A stretch of DNA of 64,000 bases from Pseudovirgaria hyperparasitica (GCF_010093815.1 NW_022985552.1:558001-622000); one strand, 5' to 3'; positions 21,901 to 33,909 are shown, counted from the stretch's first letter. The notes: a model not told the origin generated them from the letters alone. Program-made: numbers and translations.

Positions 21901-22304
21901 GGAGGCTCCTGCAACTTGGGTTGCTGTAAGTGCGCCTGAGCATATCGATATTTAACTCTAACAGCTTCTTGCATCTGGGCTCCGATATCATTAATTGTAG
22001 GCTGAACACGCATCACTGGCTGCTTGTCATCTCGAGGCCCCCAGGTGAATTGAGGCTGAGATAGTTGAGTGTTCTTCCGCTGAAAACAAGGAGGTGAATT
22101 TTCCGTGACAAGGGATTCAGTATAGCCGGCAGTAACGGGCCTTTCTGGGCTGTTGGTGATCACATCGACGTCTGGGTCAGACTCCATTATGGTGGACTCT
22201 GATCGCAAGACCTCGATGTGCAATCGCGAAGGTCCGCGAGACTCAAAGTCAAGCTGTCTGAGCTGAAAGCGAGCGAAAGCTGGATCCAGTTCAGGCTCAT
22301 TCAT
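15983..22304 (-). CDS. Giant coiled-coil protein, 1995 aa, seven exons
   Basis: Exons at 22304-21547, 21489-21350, 21277-20810, 20753-20700, 20638-19429, 19380-16073 and 16032-15983 sum to exactly 1996 codons. Residues 1-640 are mostly disordered, Gln/Ser/Pro-rich, with a short hydrophobic helix from exon 2. About 640-1560 is an almost continuous coiled coil (Leu/Gln/Glu/Lys heptads, no prolines). The last 430 residues are basic and Ser/Pro-rich with NLS-like clusters (KKPRRKVDR, ASKRKGAV, RRTKATSQK) and end in a tiny exon encoding DRYSLRFQQELE. The final intron has a clear CTAAC branch site next to its acceptor. This layout fits structural scaffolds such as Zip1/Sme4-type synaptonemal-complex filaments or spindle-pole proteins, but no diagnostic motif settles it. 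No motor, kinase or membrane segment is visible. Confidence 0.85.
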
Positions 22305-23673
22305 GCGTAGTTTCGATGGAAGTATCAGAAATCGCAACCGGACAAGATGATGGCAGTAGAACACAAGGACTGTGAGTAGAACGAGTCAAAGCGATCGGCT
22401 GAAGTATGAGAAATTGGAAGGCTTGTGATAGCATTGAATATTCGGAGAGTTGAGCTCCATTGTGGGATGAGTCGCTTGACGACTCAGGAAGGGGCGGACC
22501 TCTTGCTATGTTGTACATCAGGGCGAGGTATCCATGAATGTAGGCAATTCATTCTACTTAGTTGAGACACATTCTTGACTTTCTAAGGTTTTACTGCACC
22601 TCCAAGATTGCGATACTCAATATAGATACGCAAGGGAATGTTGATATCCCTGCTTGGCGCTGCAAGTATGGCCAAGATCCACTCTACAGTTCGCAGCCCA
22701 TTGACGACTAGCCATGAGACCAGAACACAATGAGCTCCTGCGAAAGGCATGTTCGAGTTTGACAGGAGATGCTTCACAGCAAAGGGTATGTGTGGAGATA
22801 GCAGTGATCAATATAAATCCCAGTGGGCCTGGACTCAGCTTCCCGAGCAATAAATGGTTGGTACTGTTATACTTAAAAGGAAGTCTTTACGCCACTGAAG
22901 GAGTACTCGCAGAACCACGATTACAACTGGCTTGTCGATCCTATTCTGTGCCTACTACATACATTATCTGGGCGTGCCACCCCTAGAGCAAAGAGGCTAG
23001 GATAGACATACAACGCTTCGTCTGGTGTTGAGGGGCACTTCCAAGGAAGCAGTGTTTTCAATGCCTGAGACCATTTTCACCCACGAAATGGTCTTGAGTC
23101 AAGTACACTGAATCCTTCTCGTATACGCGCGACAACTTTGAAGAATCTGGTAAGTTGCATGGAGGGAGGCAGTGCATCGAGAATGGTGTTGGCTCGTTGA
23201 AGTGTGAAGTTCTGTTGTTTAAGGACTAACTTTGTTCCTGCAGCTCCCTCGGCGCTAAAGTCCAGCCCGATCTTCAAGCCACAAAGCGTCGCCCACCAAT
23301 CAGTATCAGTAAAGCAACAAATCAGTAAAGCGACACCATTTAACCGCCCACGCTTTTACTCCACAACGCCAATCAACCTCTCTCGCACTCGCTCCTGAGC
23401 CCTCTTGTCGTTGTTCTAGTCCATCGATGCGCCAGGACATGCACGTATCGCCCGCGGCTTCGCATGGCGGTCACAGTGTGACGCCTTGTGATTTGGTAGC
23501 CGCCCGAGCTAGCTCAACCTCCTCGAGACCTCCTCCACGGCCGCAGCGCTCAAATATAGAGATGCTGCTCGCCATGGATGTGAAGGAGAGAAAAAGATTC
23601 CCGAAGATCCTATCCTTTCCCTGACATATCTGTGCCTCCTACGCCGCAGAAGAAACTCCCCATCGGTATTGAG
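22305..23673. other. Divergent intergenic region
   Basis: Separates the coiled-coil gene (-) from the small membrane protein (+). A 65-codon frame at 23427-23624 precedes the latter and could be an upstream ORF in its leader; it has no recognisable domain. Nothing else is supportable. Confidence 0.5.
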
Positions 23674-24280
23674 ATGCAACAACATGATGCTCAGCGCGCC
23701 TTATTGGCCCTGTTCGCCCTCTACCCTGTCCTGATCGCAGCTGAGGACGCAAAGGCGAATTCTGGAGAGTCAGACCCAGGCCATGTTCAAGATCCAAATG
23801 CCGCTGGAGCATCTGGGGACGACACGGGAGCCTTCTCTCTTTCCAAGGCCGGTCTGATCGCTATCATTTGTGTGGTCAGCATTGTTGTAGGACTCGGAGG
23901 TGAGTTCTAGCGAAGCATACCGCCTCAAGCAGACATCTGACTGAGTTCTTGTAGCAATCTCCCTCACGCTCTGGTACATTGCGAAGAAACGTCAATGGGA
24001 AGTTCGTGCATCATTCAGACGCGTCTCGCGCCGTCTCACAGGTCGTCTCGATGACTCCCGTTCGAAACGTCAAACTCGCCGCACGGGAGTCCGCATGGCA
24101 TCACCGCCTTCAGAAAAGAAGCGGCACCCAAATAAGGAGATTGATGTCGAGAAGGCCGAGGCTCTGAAGACGAAGGGGGGACAGAAGAATGCAGGCACCT
24201 CTACAACAATCACAAGTCAGTTCGATGTTGATACCCCGAGGACGAAGACTTGGAAAGAGAAATTGTTTGGCGCCAAATGA
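23674..24280 (+). CDS. Small single-pass membrane protein with signal peptide, 183 aa
   Basis: Two exons, 23674-23899 and 23955-24280, spliced at GTGAGT/GTAG in phase 1 (184 codons with stop). The ATG at 23674 is the first in frame after an upstream stop and starts a convincing signal peptide (RALLALFALYPVLIAA). A short acidic Gly/Asp/Asn-rich ectodomain follows. The transmembrane helix (about residues 57-86) starts with LSKAGLIAIICVVSIVVGLG, and the intron interrupts it. The cytosolic tail begins with a basic Arg-rich stop-transfer segment (KKRQWEVRASFRRVSRRL) and is hydrophilic to the end. The layout is that of a type I membrane protein of the cell surface or secretory pathway. I know of similar uncharacterised fungal proteins but cannot assign a function. 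Confidence 0.75.
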
Positions 24281-24605
24281 CGGGATTATTCTGCGCATTC
24301 ACGGCGAAGGGGCAGACGAATTTAGCTAACTCATTCTGATACATGGCGGAGCTGTAGCTCACATCGCCTTATTACGATTTTTCTTCATTGTACATGACTA
24401 CGCATTGCTCATATTTACGCATCATACTACAAGCATGGCGGCGTCATTTCGTAAATAGGGCAGGATACCAACGGAATTGCATTCAAATTTACGCAGGAAC
24501 ACGCTGCGAGGCAACATTAATATTCTACCCGTGAATACAGCCGTCGATTGACTCCGACGTTCTTGCCTTCACCGTCACTTTCTGACATGTGTCTATGCAC
24601 GGCCA
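24281..24605. other. Convergent intergenic spacer
   Basis: 325 bases between the 3' ends of the membrane-protein gene and IND1. AT-rich, consistent with two 3' untranslated regions. No gene seen. Confidence 0.5.
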
Positions 24606-25751
24606 TTACACAGACGAAAGACTCAAAGCATTGGCAACCTTCGTCGCAATGCCTTGAAACGCCTGCCCACGAGGACTCTCAGGTTCCGCCACCATGGTAG
24701 GCCTACCTTTATCTGCATCTTCGCAAATCGAAGGGTGCAAGGGAATCTCACCTAGAAGCTCCAGTTCGTGCTCAATACACCTCTTTGAGATAAGAGACGA
24801 AGGACCAAAGATATCGTGGGTCGAACTGCATGTCGGGCATATGAAGCCAGACATGTTTGAGACAAGTCCCAGAAGCTGTGTACATATAATGTTAGCTCAT
24901 ATTGTCGAGGTCCTGTGCGGAATACTTACAGGTACGTTGACCTTCTTAAACATATTTACCCCTTTCACGGCGTCTTTGAGAGCGAGATCTTGGGGTGTTG
25001 ATACAATTACAGCACCTTGTACCAATCAGCGTGTTGCTCTCATACTTTGCATCGGGGATCTGACCGTCGAGAACAAGCTGCTGCGTAATAGTGAGCTGGA
25101 CGTCACCCGTGCCGGGAGGTAGATCTAAAACAAGCACATCCAGCCCGCTCCACTCGACTTCGTGCAGCAGTTGTTGCAGAGCCTTCATCACCATCAATCC
25201 TCTCCATACTACCGGGGCAGATTCAGCAACAAGGTAGCCCATGGACATGGTTTTGATGCCATATCTCGATAGCGGAATCAGTTGGTTTTCTGTGGTGACA
25301 GTTAAAATCGTGATTACATATGAAGTTCATCAAAGAGCTGACTTTCTGACAGTCTCGGCTCCCCCGAAAGACCGAATAAAGTCGGTACTGACGGGCCAAA
25401 GATATCTGTATCGAGTAATCCAGCTCGGAGCCCACTGCGCGCGAAAGCCAGGGCCAAATTCGCTGAATAATGAATGAGCCAATGATGCATCTATGAACAT
25501 AATCCTGTACCTGAGATGGTCGACTTTCCAACACCACCTTTCGCAGATGAGACTGCCACGATCTTAGCTACGCCTGGAATGCTTCGTTTCTGCGGCAATC
25601 CACGCTGCATTCGAGGCAGCTGGGGAGGTGCGCCTGAGCGCGGCAGTCCCTATTGGTATTAGCGATCATTCCATTAGAACCATGCTTCAAGGTGTACCAG
25701 AGGATTTTCATGATTGAAGCGCCTGCATTGAGAGAAGAAGCGTCTCTGCAT
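24606..25751 (-). CDS. IND1: Mitochondrial Fe-S assembly P-loop NTPase IND1 (NUBPL type), 297 aa, six exons
   Basis: Mrp/Nbp35-family ATPase that delivers iron-sulfur clusters to respiratory complex I in the mitochondrial matrix. Exons 25751-25698, 25649-25511, 25462-25343, 25289-25065, 25015-24930 and 24875-24606 total 298 codons. The first exon gives an Arg/Phe-rich presequence ([18 protein letters not shown]), which marks the mitochondrial member rather than cytosolic Nbp35/Cfd1. The deviant Walker A KGGVGKST is at residues 55-62, DTDIFGPS follows in exon 3, and SMGYL plus the Walker B-like [12 protein letters not shown] lie in exon 4. The C-terminal cluster-binding CPTC (C221, C224) sits in exon 6. 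The GLPR and RGLPQKR signatures before the P-loop are typical of the family. Complete, with no broken residues. It shares a short divergent promoter with BFR2. Confidence 0.95.
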
Positions 25752-25967
25752 TGCATGCTAAGCTGGAATCATGTTCATTGGTGTCGCATCAAGCGTCCGT
25801 CGATGATGAAGTTCGAATTATTCCATGCCAAGGCTGGTCGGCTGGCGGCGCTTTCGGGAGTCCGATGCCGACTCCGCCATTGGGGAATTTTTCTGACCTT
25901 GGCACGTACCAATTACACTTGCGACAACTCTTGTCGTTTCTAGTAGCAAAAGGAATTACAACTGAAA
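25752..25967. promoter_or_regulatory. Bidirectional promoter region of IND1 and BFR2
   Basis: Only 216 bases separate the two start codons. A CCATTGG word at 25877-25883 (CCAAT box on the minus strand) is the one element I can name. No TATA box is obvious in the right place for either gene. Confidence 0.55.
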
Positions 25968-27470
25968 ATGTCAAAAATAAGGAGGGTGAAATCTCTGGCC
26001 GAGCAGATCGCCGAGCTCGAAGATCCACAACCAAAAGGTGCGTCGACCCGAAAACCTCCAGATTTCCAAAGTCGCTAATAATTATTAGACTACGATCCAG
26101 AAGAGGACGAATATGGCAGAAGTGATGACGAGCAGGGTGATGAAGCAGAAAGTCAAGATAGCGATGCTGGACGAGAACACTACGAGCCTGTGGGCAAGAG
26201 CAAGCTTAGGAAGCCATCAGCACCTACACTGGGCCCAAAATATGCTGGCAGACGTGTTGGGCGTGACGCACTCGACGATGACAGTAGCGATAACTTACTG
26301 TCCGGTAATGACGAAGAGGATCCAGAGTCCGAACAAGAGCCTTCACCCTTCGGCTCAGACGATGATAGCGAGAGCATTAGCGCGAACGACGATGACAAGG
26401 ACTCAGATTCCCAATCAGGACAAGAGGACGACGACTCAGTGTCAGATATGGAGTCAATACAAGGCGACGCTCCCATGACTGCTGTGAAGCCTCGCGATCC
26501 TTTTGATACGGCTAAGCTGCGCAAGCTCATGAATGAGCAATCTAAGACCATCGCCGCAACAGTCGGTGTCAAAGCCGACGCAGAAAAGGGTGTCGCTGTC
26601 AAGACCCAACGTAAGACCTTTGACACTCTTCTCAATACGCGCATCCGCCTCCAAAAGGGGCTCATCGCCACAAACACCGCTACAGTACAGACCAAAGCAA
26701 GCTCAGAAACTCCGACCGAAGATATGGACTCCGCTCTCAAAGCCGCCGAAGTTGCGGCCCTGAACCTCCTCAACACTCTGACAGACCTACTACCGCAGAC
26801 CACAACAGCTAAAGCGGGAACAAAGCGGAAACACGCCACGACATATACCACAGATACCTCGTCCGAGCATATATGGAGCAGCCTCACCGCATCCGAAACT
26901 TCGCGCCTCCCGATCAGGAACGCCATCCTAGACCGCTGGTCAGAGAAAACCCGTCAAACAACTACTGCCGGCCCGCGTAGCCTCGCAGGAGACCAAGCTA
27001 TTCAGCCTTTATCATCTGTCCTCGCATCCCAACTTAGCGATCCAACACGTCTTATTGTGCGCACGCAGACACCGCGTTCGTGCGCACCAGGCGTCACAGC
27101 CCTCACACCAGACATCTACGACGACGCAGACTTCTACGGGCTATTACTAAAGGAATTATTAGAGCAGCGGACCAGTGATAGTAATGGAGCTGCCGTGCAA
27201 GTGGACGAGGGACTGAGTGCGCAGTACCGTGCGGCGCGAGAAGCCAAGACAAGACGAGTTGTTGACACCAGGGCGAGCAAGGGACGCAAGTTGCGCTACA
27301 CAGTACACGAGAAGCTGCAGAACTTCATGGCGCCGGAGGAACGGGGGACGTGGAGTGAGAGACAAGCGGATGAACTTTTCAGTAGTCTTCTCGGAAAAAC
27401 GTCGCAGCTGGACGAGGATGTACAAGTCGAAGACGCGGACGATGATGTTGGGGGCTTGGCACTTTTCTGA
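25968..27470 (+). CDS. BFR2: Ribosome biogenesis protein BFR2 (AATF/Che-1, TRAUB domain), 483 aa
   Basis: Nucleolar factor of the 90S pre-ribosome, needed for early 18S rRNA processing. Exons 25968-26037 and 26089-27470 join in phase 1 through a 51-nt intron (484 codons with stop). The first exon encodes MSKIRRVKSLAEQIAELEDP, the usual N-terminal helix. Residues about 24-120 are an acidic Asp/Glu/Ser tract characteristic of the family. The conserved AATF leucine-rich domain starts at DPFDTAKLRKLMNEQ and includes RKTFDTLLNTRIRLQKGL. The C-terminal TRAUB part has RKLRYTVHEKLQNFMAP and ends close to the stop. Length and domain order are normal. The gene lies head-to-head with IND1. Confidence 0.95.
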
Positions 27471-30400
27471 TAAAAATCCGCCGTTCAATGTATAGATGAA
27501 GATTACGCAAGCATGAGGACCCCACTGAATCTAACATTTGCTGCGTAGGACTAAATCTGAGTCTAGCCCCTGACCGCCGATCAAAGACAACAATTAGTCT
27601 CTCAAAAAACCAAAAATGCATAGGAACCATGATCCTGGCTGAATGATGAAAAGGAAAAAGTAAGAAAGAAAGAGTAAAGAAGAAAAACAAAACAACATGT
27701 CATGGGATTGATGCCATGACGTTCTGCCGCCCAAGTCCTCGGGAACCCATAATGTGGATACAACCTTCATCACCGAGCCATCTGACCTGTATACTATCTT
27801 TCAGAATGTCGCAAATATAAAGGTGCCGAGTCGATGACAGGTGAGGTCGTGCGTACTGTATTAGCCTACACTTACTTTCTTTCACTTATGTTTTACACAA
27901 TACCATAGCGCAAAGCAACGCACTATTCGTCTATTAAAAATAACGAGAAAGTATTGACACGCACCCAGAGGAATTAGAAATACACTAAGCACCGTGAAAA
28001 TCGGCTTTTCGGTTTCCCAGCCACACAACTTCCTGCGCCTTGTCAATTCATTCTCGTTCCATAACAAGACACTAGTCAGTGTTGTTCGCCTATGGTAATG
28101 ACGCACTCTTTGGGCAAAGCTCTTAATAATAATCCTTGTATACTCACAACCGCGCAATAGCCATCAGGAATAAGAAATCATATCCACACAAAGTTTTACT
28201 CGCAGCGACGCGATAAACAACCCCGACATGTCAGACGTGGCCAGGGAGATGGTTGGTATTGCTGACTCTGTCCCACGCTACTACATGTCACATTCCCGTC
28301 ATTTCTGAAAGAAAATCTCCCTCTGATTATGATTATTTAAAGTAGAATGCACACAAAATGAAGTGGATCCAAGGACAAACACCCCGATAAATTGCATGAT
28401 CAGCAGGTAATAGAATAGTGAGGCGATGTCGTGCATATTTGAGACCTACTATGGCAGGTCGGAGAAGTGCGGAGTTATGTAGCTTACTGAACTAGTCGTT
28501 CGGAGTAGATGGATACCTCCGGACGTTTGATGTATGCTGGGACGGTTTGAATTGCATTTTGTGCTTTAAAGCTAAGGGTTGATACATGTCCTGGAAATGT
28601 GTTTTGGAATTTTGAAGTGGATGGGCTGGGCTGGGTTCACAAGGCAAAGAAGACGTGTAGCTCGAGGAATTATCAGAGTCACTTGATACACATAAATGGA
28701 GGCGCAGTGAGAACTTAGAAGGCTGAACAATCAGATCATTACAGTCAGGTTGCTCATTGTAGAAGCTATGATATGTGCAATACAAATCACCAGTGATACA
28801 CCGTCTCGAAGCGCCGCCTGCGATCGCTAAGCACGAAATCTGTCGGACTGCAGCACCGCTGTACCTTTCACTCTCCAATCTCATCGGACTCATCCGTGCC
28901 AACTGTTCGACTTGTAGAACGACTTCGCACGGTCTTTGCTGGGAAAAAGCTTGCAGACAGTCACGGTCTGATGTGCCCACTACAGATCCCTACAAGCTTT
29001 CAAGTCGCCACTTGAGTCTTCTGCATTGATCCCTGCTTTATATATCAAAGCCTCACTATCTTCGTCTTGTTATCCACAGCTCCCCGGACCGCACCTTGCA
29101 GCGTTCCGCCTATCACCCCTAGACACATTACGCACTACATACCAAGTGGATCAAAATTCCAGAGATAACGTTGCACATGCAGTAAGAGGTCCGCTCCCTG
29201 TCGGTTAGACCCATGATGTACAAGGTCATTCTGATGTGCATTTTAGGACGATTGTAGCAAAGAAGTTGGTTATGATATCCTGCATAACTTGTGGTTTGTA
29301 TGCGTCGAAGTGGGGTTCCTTTGAACTGACGATGGATGTAGCCTGGACTCCGGGACCCTGTCAATCTGCAGGTGCTCATTTATGCCAAACATACACGCAC
29401 TGCAAGCATGTGCGGCTCCCTCATACCTTCAGCGTGACGCAGCGAGCGATGAGGACGTTTTGGTGTGGCGACAAGGCAAGGACGCGTATCCTAGTAAACC
29501 ATATGCAAGCAATCTCATTTTGGAACTTCAAATCTTCGCGTGCTTGATTGAAGTCCCTGTAGCTCGTCTGAGCACGCGGAATCGAAGGATTTCAATTTCA
29601 TATCTAAGATGATTCAGGTCCGGTCCGGTCCCAGACACGTAGTGTCAAATTGAAAGATATAGAGGTCGCTCACGGATGCAAGTTACTCTTAAGCGGGCTG
29701 AGAGTTGGCGGGAAAATAGAGAAAGGATTGAACCAGGGCCAGAAAAGCTGCATTGTCGAAGAAAAGGGGAACCACTCAACACGAATCTAGTGGTTTCCAG
29801 AAATCATATCTGATGGAACCTCAAACGACTCGGCAAAGCCCATAAACTGACGTTCTTTGATGTCCAGGGACGTTTGTGGATCTAGCCATGGGTGGAAGTA
29901 GCGACCACTGGCGAGACTTCGCTGCGCTGGGCACTGGCGATAAGTTTGGTCCTAGGGCTTGAACGTTCGTTCCCTCGAAGCGTATTCTCGTATTTGTGCT
30001 ACTTGAATGCTTCTGACTTATGCTGTACCTCGAGGCAGGTAAAGGTGGCCTCTGCTTCGTGGACTGCTTGTATGGAAGGATTGCTGCAGTTGTGTCGGCT
30101 GGGCGCTCGAGTAGCGCACCACACATACTGTCGTCGATATCCCCATCATCACCGAGCTTCCGGTACGACTTTGATGATCTTCTGACGAAAGGTAATCGGT
30201 ACTGAATAGACCACATCTTTGAAAGCTCAGCCGCGATGTTTATGATAGTATGGGTGAAGCAACCTTGCCTGAGGAGTTCGTTGGAAAAGAAAGAAAGGAA
30301 TGGACGAAGCTGAAGCTTGAAGGAACTGCGGCGGGCGCGGTCGAATTATAGAATTTATGAAAAATGTCACCTCGGTACTTGATTATCGTAAACATCCATG

Positions 30401-31299
30401 CAGTAATGTCCGGAAATTGGCGTATCCATGCACCACCCCACCGCAATTGTCCGCTTCGAGCTCGTCAAACAACACGATTGTGATGTCTAGTTTCAACGAA
30501 TAAGGACCAGTCGCTACTTTTGTCTCCGAGATAGCAGGAAGTGCATACTGTTTTGCATTTTCACGCCTTGTCCTTCCTTCTCTTGCCACACCACCTATGC
30601 GGAGCATTTCTAAAGCCAGAGCAGAATTAATTACTTCCTCCGCGTAGGCTATGTTAACGATTGTGACTATCCGACTGCTTCCAATAAGAAGGCGGCGACC
30701 TTTAGATCATTTTCATGGAAAAAATCTTGGTTGAAATTGTGCAATAGAGCCCTCCAGTTGGAGTTGACCAACGGTGCCCTCGCAAACATGATGCGCTTTA
30801 GAAGCTCCGCGTTTCAATGCAAGTAGGATTGGACTAGCACAAGTCAGCTTGTAGAGTCCTCGAGGCACTTCTACAAAGAGCGGGATCCTGTTACATGTAT
30901 TGTACCTTGGCCATTATACACGCGTCGAGCTGCGTGACGTTCGAAGATGCATTACGGACGTATCCATACCCTGTCGGCACGCTAAGACCAGTTGGGCTGT
31001 AGCCAATCAGGGGTCTCGACGTAACATATAGTTGTTTCATTATAATTCAACATGACTGCAGGAGATTTATACATACGGAGAGAATATGTGTCTCATGCTC
31101 TCTCTCCCATGTGGTAGCCCCATGTTGTTTGCTCTTTTTGTCATATTTCCCGCAACCAATGCCTGAAATGATCCTGGTTCAGGAGCCTGTTGTGACAGAA
31201 TACCAGTCATAGACTCGATCTCCGAGCATCATATTGTCCTGCACATAGTAAGTTATAGATCCAAACTCGTACCGTTGTCATAGTGTTCAACCTAGTGCC
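27471..31299. other. 3.8-kb intergenic region without a firm gene
   Basis: AT-richer than the flanking genes. Two minus-strand frames (28492-28893 from its first ATG, and 29821-30216) are the only protein-like candidates; neither has a recognised domain or clean splice context. A possible CAG/TAG acceptor lies just upstream of the first. The remainder shows nothing I can support. Confidence 0.5.
29821..30216 (-). CDS. Doubtful small ORF, 131 aa
   Basis: Opens with an ATG at 30216 and runs uninterrupted to 29821. Composition is Ser/Arg/Pro-rich with no hydrophobic core, signal peptide or known motif. It stands alone in a gene-poor stretch. I list it only because it is the best ATG-initiated frame between BFR2 and the rhamnosidase gene; chance is at least as likely. 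Confidence 0.2.
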   Translation of the reverse strand: MWSIQYRLPFVRRSSKSYRKLGDDGDIDDSMCGALLERPADTTAAILPYKQSTKQRPPLPASRYSISQKHSSSTNTRIRFEGTNVQALGPNLSPVPSAAKSRQWSLLPPMARSTNVPGHQRTSVYGLCRVV

Positions 31300-33469
31300 T
31301 TATGAAACTTCGACAGAATGGAATCCACCCTCAAACTCCAACCTTATAAACTTCTTCCCGGAAGGAGCATCATACAAGACAGTAGCCGGCTCAGCCTCTA
31401 ACCCATCGACAAGAGCCATTATCTCTTTCTCATCATCTAAAACCGGTAACTCAACTACCCCAGTTGTTCCCTCGGGACATTCGACCTCAACGTTGAAACC
31501 CCACTCGCCATTTCTCCTCCACGCGGCTCTAAACCTCCCCAACCGTGTCCCAAATCCCCCTTCCACCCACTCCAGGTCTCCAAACTGTGGTCTGAAACTC
31601 CATCTCCTTCCCGCTCTGTCCTGTACCCTCAACCCCAGCACATATTCCGTGAGTGCACTCGTCGGTCCACTACTCCACCCATGTGCATGGCTCGTATAGC
31701 TCGGATTGACATATCCCCGGTTATATCTATAACCAAAACTTCCATCCTCTAGGTACCCTCGATGACGGTAGACTGTGTACCATTAGGGTTAGCTAGATAC
31801 CAGCCCCAGCACCGGCGGATCAAGTCTAGACCACGAAGTGTTTCACCGATCGCGAAGTGTGCCTGGATCTCGAAGGAGGATATAAATGGAGAGATGGTAT
31901 GCGGGAGTTCAGGTGCGAGGGCGCCTATGGGAGTCCAGTTAGCGAGTAGGTTCTTGGAAATGGACGAGGCGCGGGAAAGGGTCGTGGCGTTGAAGAGGAT
32001 GGCCATGCTGTTTGCGTCTTGGGGGTAAAGAGTGGTGGCGGTGGCATTATCACGGAAAAGGCCGTGATTATCATCGAAGCAGTTGGCGTTTATGGCGGTC
32101 CGGAGGGCGAGTGCGCGAACTGTGTATTCCGTGCTTAGATCAGTGGCATCGTTTATCCAGGTAGCAAGTTGAGACGCTGTTTGGAGAGTGTGGTAAAGAC
32201 TTAGATAGAACAGGTCAGTATTCTGGGTCTTGAACTACAGGAGAATGTTACCCACATGATATTTGCCTCAGTGTTGTTGCCACCTTGGGCTTCACGTGCC
32301 CAGTCTCGAATTCCGGTAACATTCAGTAATCCCGCCGGAGTAACTAGGCTATACACATACTCCATAGCATGGAGATAGCCTACCCAATGCCTCTCAAGGA
32401 ATTCCATATCATCGGTATATAGAACGTAATTATATGTCCCAATCAAAGTCCACATGTGATAAGCTAGTGGATATCAGGGCTGGAACAATCCTACTACTAC
32501 AGTTGACTCACTGTCGCTATCTTGTTGTAACAAAGGCGGCCCGGCTTCCGGAAATGATCCATCAGGGTTCTGGGTTGTTAGAAAAGGTAGATCCATGACT
32601 CGGAGATTGAGCAATACCTGATAGTCGTACATAACCTGAAGGGCATTCTTCACGCTGGTCATATCACCGACACTGACAAAGGTCGACGGGACAGCAATAC
32701 CCATGTCACCTGGCCAGACAGCGCGATCACGTTTGGCACCATCGACAATTACCGTATCTCCAGGACTCAGAAGTCCTGTGTTTGACCATGTGTTCTTCAC
32801 AAACGGTACAGTTCGACCAGTATTAGGAGGTACACTGTTAGATTGAAGAGTATAGGCGCCACTGTACCAGATCTTATTCAGCTGATCATCATTGGAGTGG
32901 AAATAGCCCTGATATGCTCTCAGACTAGACCACGTTGGCTGAAACGATATTTCCAGAGTGATGTTCGTGATTGTAACTTTGCTGCTCTGATCTGTTTTGA
33001 GAAATATGGTTAGATACCGAAATCCACCACGCAGCTTCGCCTCCGGCATATTATAAATGCCCTGACCAGCCGCTCTTATATCTGCATATATTGCTCCGTC
33101 AGGGGTTGAGCCACCATTTGAGAAGTCAGACCACTGTCCGATCCAATTCCTCGCTTCGGAAAAAGCGAGTCCTATGGAAGCTGGTGCAGTTGTGTTGTAA
33201 TGGAAAGAGACTGTTCCACCAACTTCAATGCCGAAGTCCACGACTACAGTGGAACCATTCCCTTCGAGTGTCAAAACACTTTCGTACGGAAAGTCCACGT
33301 TTCTTAATAGGTCTACAATCGAATCCGGCTGGACTATCCTTGCATTTGGAGCGTAGATATTCGACTCCCATGGCCCTTGAAATAATGGTCTTGGTGGACC
33401 GCTGCAGATCGTATCTCTCCAGCATGTTTGTGCGTGGACCAGATTCCAGAAAAGTATGATTGCCAGCAT
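31300..33469 (-). pseudogene. Secreted GH78-type alpha-L-rhamnosidase, one-base frameshift near the C-terminus
   Basis: Family enzymes release terminal L-rhamnose from plant glycosides and polysaccharides outside the cell. Exons run 33469-32618, 32569-32512, 32463-32256 and 32199-31300. The ATG at 33469 gives a signal peptide (MLAIILFWNLVHAQ). A beta-sandwich region follows, then the six-hairpin catalytic domain: NTGRTVPFVKNTW, RDRAVWPGDMG (acidic residues typical of the active site), NPDGSFPEAGPPL, TYHMWTLIGTYNYVLYTDD, EANIILYHTL and, after the break, SHAHGWSSGPTSALTEYVLGL. At 31756-31757 the reading frame jumps by one base between STVIEG and YLEDGSFGYRYNRGY, although both sides match the family; no plausible intron spans it. 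Without the break the protein would be about 672 aa. Real pseudogenisation or a single-base sequence error are both possible. Confidence 0.85.
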
Positions 33470-33909
33470 TACTCTCTCGTTTCCTTTCCAGTTTGATCTG
33501 TAGAAAGAGAAAGACCGCAATGTTTTCCAAGTTCGTTTTCTTTGAGCGTACAGGTTCAGCAGAGCCTTCTTCCTCCTGTGCCCTGTATAATGTGTGTAAA
33601 ATTGTTATCGGGACAAGTATTGACCCGAGGTATAGCTTATTTCGGAATCATCCTATCGATTGACGCATGCGGGGAACCCTTTGATAAACCAGAGACCAGG
33701 GTCCCTGGGAAGCGGACCGAATTGAACAGGACCATTCGTGGTAGCATGAAGGTGAGGGATACCTTCGCAAGTATCTATCTTGCTCAGTATTGCAACTTCC
33801 GTATTGTTTCTCTAACAACAACTTGTGCGGTACAGTGAAGTTTCGCGAGTCAGATCCAATTAGGTATATTATGTCGTCTATATCTAAAGACAATGCTTGA
33901 CAATTAGTC
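33470..33909. other. Intergenic, 440 bases
   Basis: Upstream region of the rhamnosidase gene and 3' flank of the membrane-protein gene, both on the minus strand. No gene seen. Confidence 0.5.

Noticed and set aside
28492-28893. Minus-strand frame, 134 aa from its first ATG
   Set aside because: Some ordered-looking residues and a possible upstream acceptor, but no upstream exon, no family and Ser-rich tail; too weak to call.
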